Shown piece after piece: positions 47,800 through 61,334 of a stretch of DNA of 64,000 nt. The position numbers were made by a program, and so were the translations under genes. The stretch is from the NCBI GenBank assembly GCA_037179385.1, contig CM074179.1, forward strand, positions 2,728,001 through 2,792,000, written 5' to 3'. Each line of letters begins with the position of its first letter. Within the stretch, counting starts at the first letter, position 1. This DNA comes from Holothuria scabra (taxonomy: Eukaryota > Echinodermata > Holothuroidea > Aspidochirotida > Holothuriidae). The notes under the pieces were generated by a model. It was given only the letters and a program-made list of their open reading frames with translations, made no database searches and was not told the origin of the DNA.

Positions 47800-49700
47800 G
47801 GGAAGAATAGATGGAGTGATATTGATATATCCGCCTGGTAGAAGACCCAGGCGGATATATCAGTTTATTACGCAACTTCCTCCGAGCTCCAAACTCCAAC
47901 TCCGCGAACTGCTTAAATTCCGTAATAACTGTCAAAGAGAGCAAAGTATAATAGCTTACTGAATAAAAATATAAAATTAAAAATATATATGCAAATTCAC
48001 AAACTGCACTTAACTTTTAACACATTGTACACATCAATTTAACGAATTTATAAAGATTACCTTGCAAAGTCCATTCGGCAACATATGATACATTCCAAAG
48101 TCTGCATAATTATAAAGGTTCATCAAAACCTTCAAAGAAATAATAAGTGTATCTCACTACATCACTACATCTCTCACAATGGGCCTGTACACCTCACTTT
48201 TCATTATCTCAACGCAACGCAAACACCCAACACAAGGCAGGCAATAAATGACCGTAAAGAAAGTAGAACAAATTTACTGTACCTCTTTGGATTTACTGGC
48301 ATTTCAGTCATAAAAGATCCATGAAGTTTCCAAAGCACGCACGTAGGGGCTAGAATTACAGTAATTGATGTCGTAATGTATCAGATAATGTGGAGAGGTG
48401 CACTCCAGCAATACCGAGACTTAATAGATCCAGATGTCTAACTGAGGAAGTGAGAGCCATGTGCACCGCACACTGGACGCATTTATCATGGCCCAGTGAG
48501 TATCAGCACGCATAATTTGCATCGCCCATTTGAAATCTTCGGAGGCTCATTTGCATTGAATGCAAAATATTTACTCTGACTCTGGGAGAGAGACCGAATA
48601 CAATACAGGCCGGGACTTAACTGAAAAAAATCCTCTTTCCTTCCACACACTTTTCTCAATTGAGCCTCACTATGATCAGAGAGGGAATTCCTCTTGAGAT
48701 TAAGGATGGGTAGCAAAATTTCTCAACCAACGTTTATAACAAAAGCGTGAGAGGAAAGGTATTTGATGCAATATGTGATACATTGACTCATCCTCATTAC
48801 TTATTCCGGCCTCTTGTGATACCATTTTCCAGGAATCTGGAATTGCCGAAATAATTCCAACATACTGAGTGAACGGTCAGTAAGTCAAATTTAACTTATC
48901 TATGAAAGCCCTGAAGGGGTGGGTTCAGAACCCACCCTTAAAACTTTTTATCTACTTCTTGAAGCATTTTTTCTGGCAAAGTAGCAAGATGTTAAATTTG
49001 ACCAAATTTCTTAACAACTATAAGTTTAAATTGCTAGTGGAAAAGCTAATATAGGGAAGGTCAACAAAGATCAACAAAATTTTTTTTATCCCGTATGGAA
49101 AAGTGCAGTCTGCTTCTAGTACATGTGCCTTTATAAGAGAGTAGGATGCCATTAAATTCAAGTTTCGGATCTGACCATTGGAAGCTTTTTTGATTGTACC
49201 ATTTATTCATAAAATAACTAGAGATCTGGTATTATTTCTACTGTATATGCATTGTTTGTAGACATGGGCACAGAGTTATTGTTTGCAAAGGTTGATAGAA
49301 TAAAGATGGCTTAAAAAATACAAGATTTAAAAATATTTAAGAGAGTTTTGGGTATTGCCTAAGGCAACGTCATCAACAAATGAAACGAATTTGTTAGTTG
49401 TTTAAATAAAGTTAGATAGCCAACTGATGCTCACTGCACAGCAAGTAATTTATTGATTAACTATTGCCATTCCATTGTTTTTTAGGGATTCTGTTAAGCG
49501 TTAAAGCTCTATATAGCCAGACAGGAAATTTCTATGCATCGATCAATGAAAGGCATTGGGGGTCGACAGCTCCCTGCTTATAGAAAATCATTTTATAAAA
49601 CAAACTATGCCGCAATGTGCATTGCAGTAGGAAAAAACCAACCATATAGGAATGCATACACATACCGCCATCGGGATTTACATAATTGTTTCGTGTTTTC
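47800..49700. other. upstream region of the propeller gene, no exon confirmed
   Basis: The exon at 49,706 starts in mid-codon, so at least one upstream exon must exist. I could not identify it here; candidate ORFs lack a donor in the right phase. A TTTTTTAG acceptor-like site at about 49,483 precedes sequence closed in most frames. Confidence 0.3.
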
Positions 49701-49705
49701 AACAG

Positions 49706-50513
49706 GTCACAAGCAGTTGTTAAATGCAGATTCCAGCGGGAAGAAGGCTGGTGTTTAACTGATATGTCATCTGATTCATCTGGAAGAATTGGTGTTGCCG
49801 GTTATCAGAAGGACAGTTATAACACCTTCATAGCTCTGTATTCCAAACCAAAGAGTGCATTGAAGGTGCCATTGGAGATTTTTTATTTCAAAGAATACAA
49901 AAAATACAAACATGTTACTGCTCCTCTAGTCTCCTTTGTGGATGCTCAGACAACCACAGTCATTATTTGCCATAATAAAGAACTAGAGGCATTTGACACG
50001 AGAAGAGAGAGAGTGCTTCGCACTTGCAAATTGGACAAAACTGCACGATGTTTGTTTATCTTCGATAGAAAACTTTATATTGGATTTTTAAACTCCGGTG
50101 ATATCCTTGTACTTCATCAAAACTTGGAAAAAGAAAGAACTGTTACACTGAAAGGGTTAATGCCAGAACACTGGTCTCCACCATTTGATAATCCTCATGA
50201 CATCGCCATTGTGCAAGACAAAATTATAGTGTGCAGCCATATGAACAAAACTCTGTCATATGGAATAGATAATGGGCAAATTGTGAGCCATTATAAACAT
50301 AAGAGGGGATGCATTGAAGCTTTCAGTATCACAGCGAGTGAGGAGAACGACATCGTATGTGTTCTATGGGATAAAAGAACGATACATGTCTATTCTCTGT
50401 CCGAAAGTTGTCATCTCCTAACCCTTTCAGTATTTTATATCATAAGGATACGATTAACTCGTGAGAAGTTGGTGACTATAGATGGCAATTCAGATATTAG
50501 TGAATTTGATGTG
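49706..50513 (+). CDS. beta-propeller-like protein exon (NHL/WD-type)
   Basis: An acceptor (GTGTTTTCAACAG) and a consensus donor (GTG|GTGAGT) bound 808 nt with one frame open for about 269 codons. The first base completes a codon and the exon ends in phase 0. The protein shows repeated short beta-strand patterns with turns, for example NPHDIAIVQDKIIVCSHMNK and NDIVCVLWDKRTIHVYSLSE, typical of NHL or WD-like propeller blades; canonical GH-WD dipeptides are absent. It resembles the C-terminal propellers of TRIM or NACHT-type invertebrate proteins, but no such N-terminal domain is in the window. The intron begins directly with a (GT)n repeat. Confidence 0.8.
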
Positions 50514-50529
50514 GTGAGTTGTCCTTCTT

Positions 50530-51240
50530 TATTCACGATTTTTGGTTCCTTGCGGTAGCAAAGGAACCTATGTAGTCAGGTTGGCGTGTGTGTGTGTATG
50601 TGTGTGTGTGTGTGTGTGTGACACTTGCTTCGGTACGCTCTAACTCAACAAGGGAAAGTTGGATGGGACTTGGATTTGGTACATAGATTTTTCATAGGGA
50701 GAAGGTGTGCCCTATCGTTTTTGGTGGAGGTCAAAGGTCATTTGGGGTCACCAGAGGTCAAAAACTAAAAACCTTCTCAACAGGATATTTCTAGTTAGGA
50801 AACTTGGATAGATGTCATACTTGGGTGTGTGGATTTGTTATGCTGTAAGGATGAAATTGGATATGTTCGGTGAAGGTCAAGGGGTCATCTGAGGTCACCA
50901 GGGGTCAAACACTGAAAAACCTTCTCAACAGGATATTTCTAGTTAGGAAACTTGGATAGATGTCATGCTTGGGTGTGTGGATGTGTTATGCTGTAAGGAT
51001 GAAATTGGATATGTTCGGTGAAGGTCAAGGGGTCATCTGAGGTCACCAGGGGTCAAACACTGAAAAACGTTTTAACACAGTATTTTAAGGTAGAAAGGAC
51101 AGATTTCAAATCAATCTGTGTTTGGTTAAGGTCAAAGGTCATCAAGGTCACTGGAGGTCAACTGCTGGAAATGTTATTTAGAAAATCTTGTAAGCTAGAT
51201 AAAGATAGTTTCAATAGATTTTTTATCTCACCTGGTTTTG
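50530..51240 (+). repeat. (GT)n-headed repeat with internal ~150-bp duplication
   Basis: TTTTTGGTTCCTTGCGGTAGC, a GT run (50,586-50,622) and GGTCAAAGGTCA words, followed by two successive nearly identical units (AGGATATTTCTAGTTAGGAA ... GGGGTCAAACACTGAAAAAC) starting near 50,781 and 50,931. The head matches 63,866-63,950. It lies inside the propeller gene intron. Confidence 0.7.
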
Positions 51241-51555
51241 CATGCTTATGCACTCAAACACCTTAGAAATTTGTCCGTTTTGTTCGTTCAGTATTGATTC
51301 CTTCGGGTCGTACACATATATTGAATCATTCAAAGTTTTAAGAGGGCAATAACTGAAATCTGTAGATTTCACTGAGCACAGGTCACTCTGCATTAAACTG
51401 GTCTCTCTGCCAGTGGAAGCAATGCATGGATTCTACAATATGTCTCTTTAATACTGCTATGCTCTTTGGGGTAACCTTATCCTCATTCTATTATCACACT
51501 TCATTAATCACTTGCTTTCTGCCTGACTGCTGAATAAACCATGTTTTCTGTGTAG

Positions 51556-51612
51556 AGGTTACAAACAGGACAAGTGGTAGATTGTTTTAAACTAACAGCA
51601 AGTTTAATTTGA
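51556..51612 (+). CDS. probable terminal exon of the propeller gene
   Basis: After acceptor TTTTCTGTGTAG, a phase-0 frame reads RLQTGQVVDCFKLTASLI and stops at TGA 51,610-51,612. Joined to the previous exon this gives ...ISEFDV-RLQTGQVVDCF, a plausible propeller strand (hydrophobic alternation and a Gly turn). No AATAAA was seen shortly downstream. The phase-0 donor at 50,513 could equally join the DED exon at 52,423, so termination here is likely but not certain. Confidence 0.55.
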   Translation, partial: RLQTGQVVDCFKLTASLI

Positions 51613-52422
51613 GAGCAGGTAAAATTAACTTGTGAGAGAAATACAAGGGGTGTTTTTCATTCTCTGACCACATTGTGTACCATTTATTGGTGATAATATC
51701 AAATTTGATTACAAGCATAAATACATGTGGAAATGAGGTAGTGTTTTTGAAGGATTACAAAAGTTGAGTGTCAGTAAGGCCACAGAAGTTTAATCTTTGA
51801 TTTCATGTAAAATTAGTACTAAAATACCCCTTGTGAAGATGTTACAAACATTGAGTATGAACCTTTGCTTAGCTCTATATCACAGACTGCTGTGCAGTTC
51901 TCACAATATCTAGCAAGGAACCACGGTGCCCATTGGGCTCTTGTTTCAATTGAAGTCCCATTCTTGGGCTGTCAATAATGAAACGTTGCATCTGACAGTG
52001 TAGACTTAGTGACATGAGGCTTAAAAAGTACCTTGTTTTTTCGAAGCATACTGCCAATACTGGATTAGCTTTACGTTTGATGGTGGAAAAGGACTCCAAG
52101 TTTTAAACTCTACTTCAAATCACACTTTTCACTGATTAGACAAGCAGTAACAGAAATTTGCATTAATGTATCCTTTAGTCCAGTTTGTGTTAGAATCTTT
52201 GTTAAAAAATCAAGGCAATATTATGAAATTCTTACTGACTCGTTCATAAGAATATCATCATATATGAGTATTCAACCCTTGTACTTCAAAGTTTTATTGT
52301 TAACGACCCATTATAATAGCTTTCGTTCAAGATTTTTGGTTTAGGACTGTTCAAACATTTGGTGGATTATAGAGAACACGAATCATTTTTTAGTTCAGAA
52401 GTTTATCGGGTATCTTTTGCAG

Positions 52423-52696
52423 AAGGACATTCTGGATTTCAACAAGTTCATCATGAGTTGGGGCTCTGTGCTTAGCGATGATGACAGCAAGAGGTTGAAA
52501 CTGTACTTCGGTGTAAAGCAATTCAAGCCTCCGATCGAAGACCCGTTCATGGCAAACGTTTCCCAAAATTTGCTCCTTCACCTGAATGCACAGAAAGTGT
52601 TCAGTGCACACGACACTAGACCCTTAGTGGAAGCTGTTAAATTACTAGGGATGACAGAAGTGCTTGACCTTATACATAACTATCAACGTTTTGTGA
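52423..52696 (+). CDS. death-effector-like domain exon
   Basis: Acceptor TATCTTTTGCAG precedes AAG GAC ATT; the donor is A|GTGAGTAAT at 52,697. An alternative GTGAGT four bases earlier would break frame with the next exon, so I reject it. The 91-residue product reads KDILDFNKFIMSWGSVLSDD, then KRLKLYFG, then NLLLHLNAQKVFSAHDTRPL and VEAVKLLGMTEVLDLIHNYQ. The order of amphipathic helices and the L-L-x-H-L ... L-x-x-L-G-M-x-E-V-L-D-L-I-x-x-Y pattern fit a DED of the death-fold superfamily, which mediates homotypic assembly in apoptosis and immune signalling. The start codon must lie in an upstream exon, not found. Confidence 0.75.
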
Positions 52697-52704
52697 GTGA
52701 GTAA

Positions 52705-53760
52705 TCCTACACTTTTCCTTTCATTCATCTTTGAAAAGTATACCTTTTAAAATAAAGTGGAATCCTAACTTGTGTTGTACGGGAAATCTAAGTTGCTGAA
52801 ATGGCTTATGTCACACCGATCATGATGAATTGGTCACTCTCTAAACATGGCATATGATTTTCTTTCTCGCCCGTGTACACAAATCGGTCATATACGGACT
52901 TACAAAATTTTCCATGCATAGCCATGTATCCAGCTCAAGGAAACCATAGCCACAATTTGGAGAGCATGCAGAACGAGAGAGTTTTTTTTACACCCCTGCA
53001 CAATCCACCATGTACGTAATTGTTTGCACTCTATAAGCCTGATGTAGTAATGCAGTTGTATTTCATCTCTGGCGGTGTTGCGGAAAATTTGATAACGAGA
53101 CTTAGACAACATAGAAGTAAGAATTAAGAACCAAACATTTCAGAAGCCCCAATGCTACTTGTTATAAAATAAATGGTAATGGGGAAAATATTGAACGCTG
53201 CATGGTGCATCCACATGTAGATTATTAGATATGTAAAACAACCATTTGTGACGTATAATGCAAACGAGGTGTGGCAAACAAACTTTAGAGATAACAAACG
53301 AAGCTTCACTACCACAACCGAATCAGTTCTTGGTATCAGCATTGGAAATCTACTAATCAAGTAAGATATATGACAAGGGCGCCCTCCTAGATTCGCAAAG
53401 TAGACACAGTTACTTCAAAGTTGTCAAATTTACGGACACCTAGCTGTTGACACGAACGGATGGCTGGCCATTGAAATAACGTTGTTTATATGTTTAGACG
53501 TTAGGGTGAATTCTTTTTCTTTTTCTTATGTTTTTATTGTTATTTTTTCTCCCTATGTACAAGCAGATACGACAATTTCCCCCTGAGGTGGAAATTAGCG
53601 TTATATATATGAACAATTGTGTTCAGCTGGATAGCATCAGCTTTGATCTCTGGTTGGGCTTGCGTCAAACGATAACTAGTGCTGTTCCAAAAATAGGCGC
53701 CTGCTCAGGAGGTGGAATACGAGTTGCTTTATCTGTCATTTGAACAAGGGCTAAACCCAA
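52705..53760. other. intron sequence, no feature recognised
   Basis: First part of the 5.3-kb intron after the DED exon. AT-rich, with only short shadow ORFs and no repeat boundary that I can place. Confidence 0.45.
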
Positions 53761-53763
53761 CTT

Positions 53764-53836
53764 GGCTCTATGGCTCAGTGGTTAGAGCGTCCGCACTAGA
53801 AAGCGGGAGGTCCCGAGTTCGAATCCCGGTGAAGTC
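53764..53836 (+). pseudogene. tRNA-like sequence (tRNA pseudogene or SINE head)
   Basis: A-box TGGCTCAGTGG at 53,771 and B-box-like AGTTCGAATCC at 53,816. The acceptor stem GGCTCTA/TGAAGTC has one C-A mismatch and two wobbles, the D stem is good, and the anticodon stem TCCGC/GCGGG closes an 8-nt loop (ACTAGAAA) instead of 7. The T stem has one mismatch. The enlarged loop and mismatches argue against a working tRNA. No anticodon is assigned. Confidence 0.65.
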
Positions 53837-53885
53837 AACATTGTTCTTTCACCTCAGCTAGATTTTCCAGCTTTACCAATTTTGA

Positions 53886-54106
<221 letters not shown>

Positions 54107-54228
54107 ATGACGGAGAAACTGTTAAACAACGGTGCTACAGAATTGAAAGGCTGGATCTCCGAGGGGATACAAATAGCGGAAGGCTAGAATTTAGATAAAT
54201 TAAACAGCCAAAAGGTTTGAAGTAGAGC

Positions 54229-54255
54229 TTTCGAGGAATACTACCTCTTTGTCAA
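54229..54255 (-). ncRNA. hammerhead-like motif 1, 3' side of the Penelope-like element
   Basis: On the minus strand TTGACAAA-GAGG-TAGTATT-CCTC-GAAA matches the hammerhead order CUGANGA / stem II / GAAA, with a 4-bp stem II. Core C3 and G8 are U and A here, a change that keeps a Watson-Crick pair at 3-8. Penelope-like elements are known to carry hammerhead motifs in their terminal repeats. Stem III and the cleavage site were not resolved, so activity is unknown. Confidence 0.45.
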
Positions 54256-54496
54256 TACTTGGTCAGAGAATGACAAGGAGTGAGAAATTTTGGAAGCTTT
54301 TAAAGGTGTTGACAATGGTCTCACCTCTATTGTGACAGGATAATCCTTCTTAAGGCAATTGGGCAGGTTTATTGACCGGGAGGGTCTGATCGGATTACTC
54401 GGGTGTAACCCATCAACAATAGGAAAATCCTCTTCAAAGTAATTAGAGAAATTGTTAGGCCGGAATGGCCTGATCGGATTATTTTGGTTGGTGTCA

Positions 54497-56987
<2,491 letters not shown>

Positions 56988-57108
56988 TTATAGACTGTTG
57001 CTGAGGACAATAAATGTTTTAACCAGTATTCCTATTTCGTCAATTATGAGTTGTTTTTTTTTATGTTTTCATCTTATTTATTGGAATACACGTGGACCAT
57101 TTTTCAAT

Positions 57109-57133
57109 TATATATATATATATATATATATAT
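57109..57133. repeat. short (TA)n tract
   Basis: About 25 bp of TA, 120 bp beyond the longer tract. Confidence 0.9.
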
Positions 57134-57184
57134 GGTGCCTTAACAACCAACATAGTATTGGACGTAGGTCTATAGCTACGAAAT

Positions 57185-57209
57185 TTTCGAAGCCCTGCTT
57201 CTTTCTCAG
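57185..57209 (-). ncRNA. hammerhead-like motif 2, 5' side of the Penelope-like element
   Basis: On the minus strand CTGAGAA-A-GAAGC-AGG-GCTTC-GAAA: core CUGAxxA, a perfect 5-bp stem II with a 3-nt loop, then GAAA. Position 8 is A instead of G with C3 retained, which would disrupt the 3-8 pair, so this copy is probably inactive. Its surroundings differ from motif 1, so it may belong to a separate Penelope-like fragment. Confidence 0.45.
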
Positions 57210-57231
57210 AGTAAAGTACAGTGAACTTACT

Positions 57232-57340
57232 ACCAGAGGTTGTACAGAAAACACAGAAAACTCATCACAGAGTTCATCGGAGGCAATTGAAGGCGCCCAA
57301 GTGCGACCAGCTTTCTGTGTTTTCTGTACAAACCTCTGGT
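57232..57340. repeat. 28-bp inverted repeat with 52-bp loop
   Basis: The left arm ACCAGAGGTTGTACAGAAAA plus CACAGAAA (57,232-57,259) is mirrored by TTTCTGTGTTTTCTGTACAA plus ACCTCTGGT (57,312-57,340) with a single 1-nt insertion. It can form a long, stable hairpin. It may be a small foldback element or part of an adjoining Penelope terminal repeat. Confidence 0.8.
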
Positions 57341-57978
57341 GCACCCTATGTCAAAATGTCAGTCGTTCCTCTAATCTCTTCAATCTACTAAGAATTTAAA
57401 GTACACTTCGGGTTACAACTAGTCAATAACTATCCATCACACTGTTTTCTACTTTTCAGAAGACTTTCTCCTTTCTTCTGTTTTTCTTCTCTGCTTTTTC
57501 TTTTCTGTCTGTCATCTTTTTTCCTCTTTTCTATTTATTATTTTATTTATACTGTATATATTTAGTCAAATTTTATTATTATAGTTACCAGTATAGATAA
57601 CAGTCTTCTCTCATTATCTAGTTCACATGTACAAATCTTCGCATTTGTTCCTATATAGCCAACAGTGTACAGAAGGACCCGTGCAGTATGAAATTTAGAT
57701 GTAAAAATAAACACATACGAAACACTTTTCGCAACATTGTTAAATTTACAAGAAAACATCTGATCAAAAACTTAGAACCTAAACAAATGAAGAACTAAAC
57801 ATCTTTCATATATAGCATGCTCCACAGCAGCAAGCCATTAATATTTTCAAAACTGCATTAAATGGGGTTTTTTTTAGATTTTTGTGGGCAATTGTCTAGA
57901 AGGTATAAAATAATTTCATCACCCAACTAATGCACATTTTAATTTTGCAATCATAACATTTCTCTTACACTCTTACAG

Positions 57979-58070
57979 GTCCAGATCTTGCATTGCAACT
58001 ACGTGAATCAAGTTTGATTGTACGCAACCTAAACGCAGAGGTAAAAAAAGCTGCTTCCGAGACCGAAAAG
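57979..58070 (+). CDS. short exon of the DED gene
   Basis: After CACTCTTACAG, two bases complete the codon left by the DED exon (Ser). The frame then reads PDLALQLRESSLIVRNLNAE and VKKAASETEK up to AAG|GTACAT. The other two frames stop early. An internal GAG|GTAAAA at 58,041 could serve as an alternative donor with the same phase. The sequence is helical and leads into the coiled coil. Confidence 0.65.
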
Positions 58071-58074
58071 GTAC

Positions 58075-59115
58075 ATAGAACTTGCCATGTAGAAGTCTTC
58101 ATCACCATAACACTTGTAGTTCAAATTTATGTTGAGACTTTATCTTTGAAGAAACTTCTTTTCTAAAGTGCCTTTATGCCGGATAGGAAGAGCAAGGGAC
58201 TTTGCGGTATTGGTAAATTGTATTGAACCTTTAAAACCTTACAAACACTGCGCATGCATCTTTCAGCATGCAAAACATGTTAACAGAAACGCAATAGAAC
58301 TACACCTTAGTCACATACTATTGGTATTTCCTCAAAATTTGTGGGAACAAATCCAAAATGTAATGATGAAGAGAATGACAAATTACGATCGATGGTAGTA
58401 ATACATATCCTAATTTATTGGTCACACTGAAGTTCTCTTTGTTTTTAAAGGAAGAAAATAATGGGTTGACTCTTCTCTCCTATGAATTAAAGGACAACAT
58501 CATTGGTAGATATGTAAATGTAGTAGTCTTGATGGATTGCACCTTAGATGTGCTACTGAAGAACTGTGCGCAATGTGGGGGGGGGGGGGGTATTTGATAA
58601 ATCCTTTTAGACCTCTGTGTTACAAAGCTGTATGAAAAGCTGGACATTGTGACCATTAATTTCTAATTATTTTAAGGACCCCACTTTGTTATTGATAGCA
58701 ATCTCTAAGATAACCAAGACGCATGTTGATGGATTTGTTTCAACACAATTTACGTTACTCACAAATAACAGTTGGCTAAGAGAAGAAGAATTGTAATGTA
58801 ATATGAATAAGGAAATAAAATATTTTAAGGACATTATAAAATCTCAAACATATTTCTGTACTTATCACCTTGGCCCACAAATATTTGCAATCATTTAGAT
58901 AACATGTCCCTGCACTACTCACTATAAAGTAATTGAGGAAACTAGTACTCCCTTTGCATTATGTTTTACATACAGATTACTCATTAATGGCTCTAAAAAA
59001 GATCAATGAAACTGTTAGTCCAACAACTGATTTTCAGTAAACAAATTTTATTGTAAGATGCGTGTGTTTACTACGCACCTTATCATATTTTAAGGTGCAT
59101 CATATTTTAAACTCA
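58075..59115. other. intron sequence
   Basis: 1,049-bp intron of the DED gene. Contains a G run at about 58,577-58,590 and no recognised element. Confidence 0.5.
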
Positions 59116-59119
59116 ACAG

Positions 59120-59500
59120 GCACAAATGCAAATAGAAGAAATGAAAGAAACCTTCAGAATCGAAAAATTATCTTTGGAAAAGGAACTGAATCAAACTAAA
59201 ACAACGCTGGAAAATGACAGGAAATTGAAAGAAAAATCAGCTGCGCAAGTAAATATGCTGCAAAATGATCTCCAGAAAACGGAACGGTTACTGGAAGAAA
59301 CCAGTTCTACCTTCACCAAGGAGAACGCGGCTTTGACTGAGAAAATACGTGAAATGGATAAATTGATTCAACAGGCAGAGGAGGAAAAGAGATCGATGAA
59401 AGATGAACTTGCGATGTTGCAGTTGTCTTATGAAAAGGAATCAATGGGAGTAAAGGAACTAATAGAGCAAACGATTTGTATTTCAAATGAATTGAAAATG
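59120..59500 (+). CDS. coiled-coil exon of the DED gene
   Basis: Acceptor TCAACAG and donor ATG|GTAAGG bound 381 nt (127 codons, phase 0 at both ends). The product lacks proline and is rich in Glu, Lys, Leu, Gln and Met (AQMQIEEMKETFRIEKLSLE ... RLLEETSSTFTKENAALTEK ...), with heptad-like spacing throughout. It is a long coiled coil that would mediate oligomerisation. Codon phase joins perfectly to the exons on both sides. Confidence 0.75.
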
Positions 59501-60300
59501 GTAAGGGGTGTCCGATCAACACTGTATATAGTATTTTCAACATCATGTAAGTGTTGACCGCATGATGGGCTGTCAAAACATAGGGAAAGAATTACTACTT
59601 GACTTCAGTAATCATTTATTTCGAGTCCAAAATCTTTTCAAAAGACTTCCAAGTTTGAATAAAGATATGTCACAAATCAGGATTGGTGTACCCACATTTC
59701 CTATGTTGAGAATTTCAAGGCACTATTATTTGCTTAAATTCTGTAAAGATGTAACGGTGCTAGTTGTTTCACCTAAGGGAAATTTTTTATTAATATCCAC
59801 TCATTCAAACACCTTTTGAATCTTTTTAAATTATTTCTGATTTTGTTCATTACCTTTGTATACAATATGATCTGAGATGCTGCATGGTGTATTCCGTTTT
59901 TTTAGTCCTCCGTGCATGATCTTTCCCCTAGATGCTAGTTCGCCCCCGGATTGGTTTTTAATGTGTTTGTTTCCTAAGGAGCAGCTTAGTAGCTGCATTC
60001 AAAGTAACCTCACATGGAAGCTCATAAATTACGGCTCTCAATGTCAATTAGAAATGGATTTTAAAGAGAATTGGGACAACGTTTCATACATTCAAATATT
60101 TGAAAAGCTGTCTGAAGGCCTTTAAACATGCAGTGATCTACATATTGAAAGATATAAATGAAAAACGATACTGTAGTAAATAATGAAAATAACGGTCACA
60201 AATTTGACCCAGGAAGTTGACTTGCAAAAAAAAGGATAAGATGTCCCATTTGCATATCACACAGTCCTGTTCTTTCATTAAACATGTTTCTTATTTTCAG

Positions 60301-60372
60301 GAAAAAGCAGAAACAGTGAAGATTTTCAAGGGCCAAAATGAGAATGTCGACCCCTACCAGGCAGGTAAATAA
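60301..60372 (+). CDS. last visible exon of the DED gene
   Basis: TTCTTATTTTCAG precedes EKAETVKIFKGQNENVDPYQ then Ala-Gly-Lys and stop TAA at 60,370-60,372. Total visible protein is about 272 residues. The sequence CAGGCAG|GTAAAT near the end is also a fair donor at 60,365, so the gene could continue beyond this exon. A hAT-like terminus (CAGGGGTGTAGCC) begins at 60,374, right after the stop. Confidence 0.6.
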   Translation, partial: EKAETVKIFKGQNENVDPYQAGK

Positions 60373-60373
60373 C

Positions 60374-61187
60374 CAGGGGTGTAGCCATGGGGGCAGGCGA
60401 ATGAGGAAGCCCCCCCTCCTGGAGTAAAATTTTGGTATCTTTTTACAGTACTACTGTTTTCCCTATTTATATGTGGAAAAATAGTCCCCATTAAGTGGAA
60501 TTGCCAGTGATCTGGGAGGCATTTTGGACCAACTTTTTTCTTGTGTTCTGCGGTTACCCATGGGAGCAAAGAGAGCATATTTCTTTATTCTATCGATGCG
60601 TAAGGGGAAATATTTTGGGCTTACCTTATCAGGCACACATCAGGCGCGGATCCAGACATTTCATTTGCAAATTTATATGGAGCCTGTATTGCAAGAAATA
60701 GTTTAGATTCATGGTTTCTTGTGAGGATCGATATTTGATTATTTGGGGAACTATCGAAGGATCTGCGTTTCCTGTTAGCATATATCTGAGATAGCATGTC
60801 GACTGAAGATCGTTGTTTTAACATAATGTTATATAAGGACTGCGGACTGAGGCTTCTCGGCGACATTCAAAAAGCTCCTAAAACTGTTTTATCTTTTTTA
60901 GACAAAATATTTAAAAATTAAAAGCCTATATTGAAGAAACTTTTTAGGGAAAGGGCACTGTAGCGACCACTTCCTGCATAAAGGGTTGCAGTTAAGGGCG
61001 GGCGAAGAGCGCGGAAATATTTGCCTTTTTCAAAACTAATAGTTACAAATATGAAGCTTTTATTAGGAAGAATTCGTAATATTATGAAAAGAAGTTGGTG
61101 GCTCAAATGGCAAATTTCCGAATTTTTCACTTTTTCGAGCCAATCGCTCGGGGCAATCGCCCGTCTTGCCTTTAGCTACGTTACTGC
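60374..61187. mobile_element. candidate hAT-like element abutting the DED gene
   Basis: The left edge CAGGGGTGTAGCCATGG and the right edge TTTAGCTACGTTACTG are imperfect inverted repeats (CAGGGGTGTAGC against CAGTAACGTAGC). The flanks show no clear 8-bp duplication, so the pairing is tentative. Confidence 0.35.
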
Positions 61188-61334
61188 TCTGCAAAATTGA
61201 TCATTGATAACAGTTTGACACTTCAATAACTAAAAAATCCATCTTCATAGACTACTCAGCTGACAGGGTGGAAAGGTATTTGTTGATAGCTGAATATGAG
61301 AGCATTTGAGTACGGTAGGCCAATGGTTCTCTGC

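Noticed and set aside
49534..49758. 74-codon ORF upstream of the propeller exon
   Set aside because: It runs through the acceptor of the propeller exon in a different frame and has no donor in usable phase.
52390..52611. minus-strand 73-codon ORF over the DED exon
   Set aside because: Shadow of the splice-bounded, domain-bearing plus-strand exon.
59313..59576. minus-strand ORF over the coiled-coil exon
   Set aside because: Shadow; the plus-strand exon has matching splice sites and phases.
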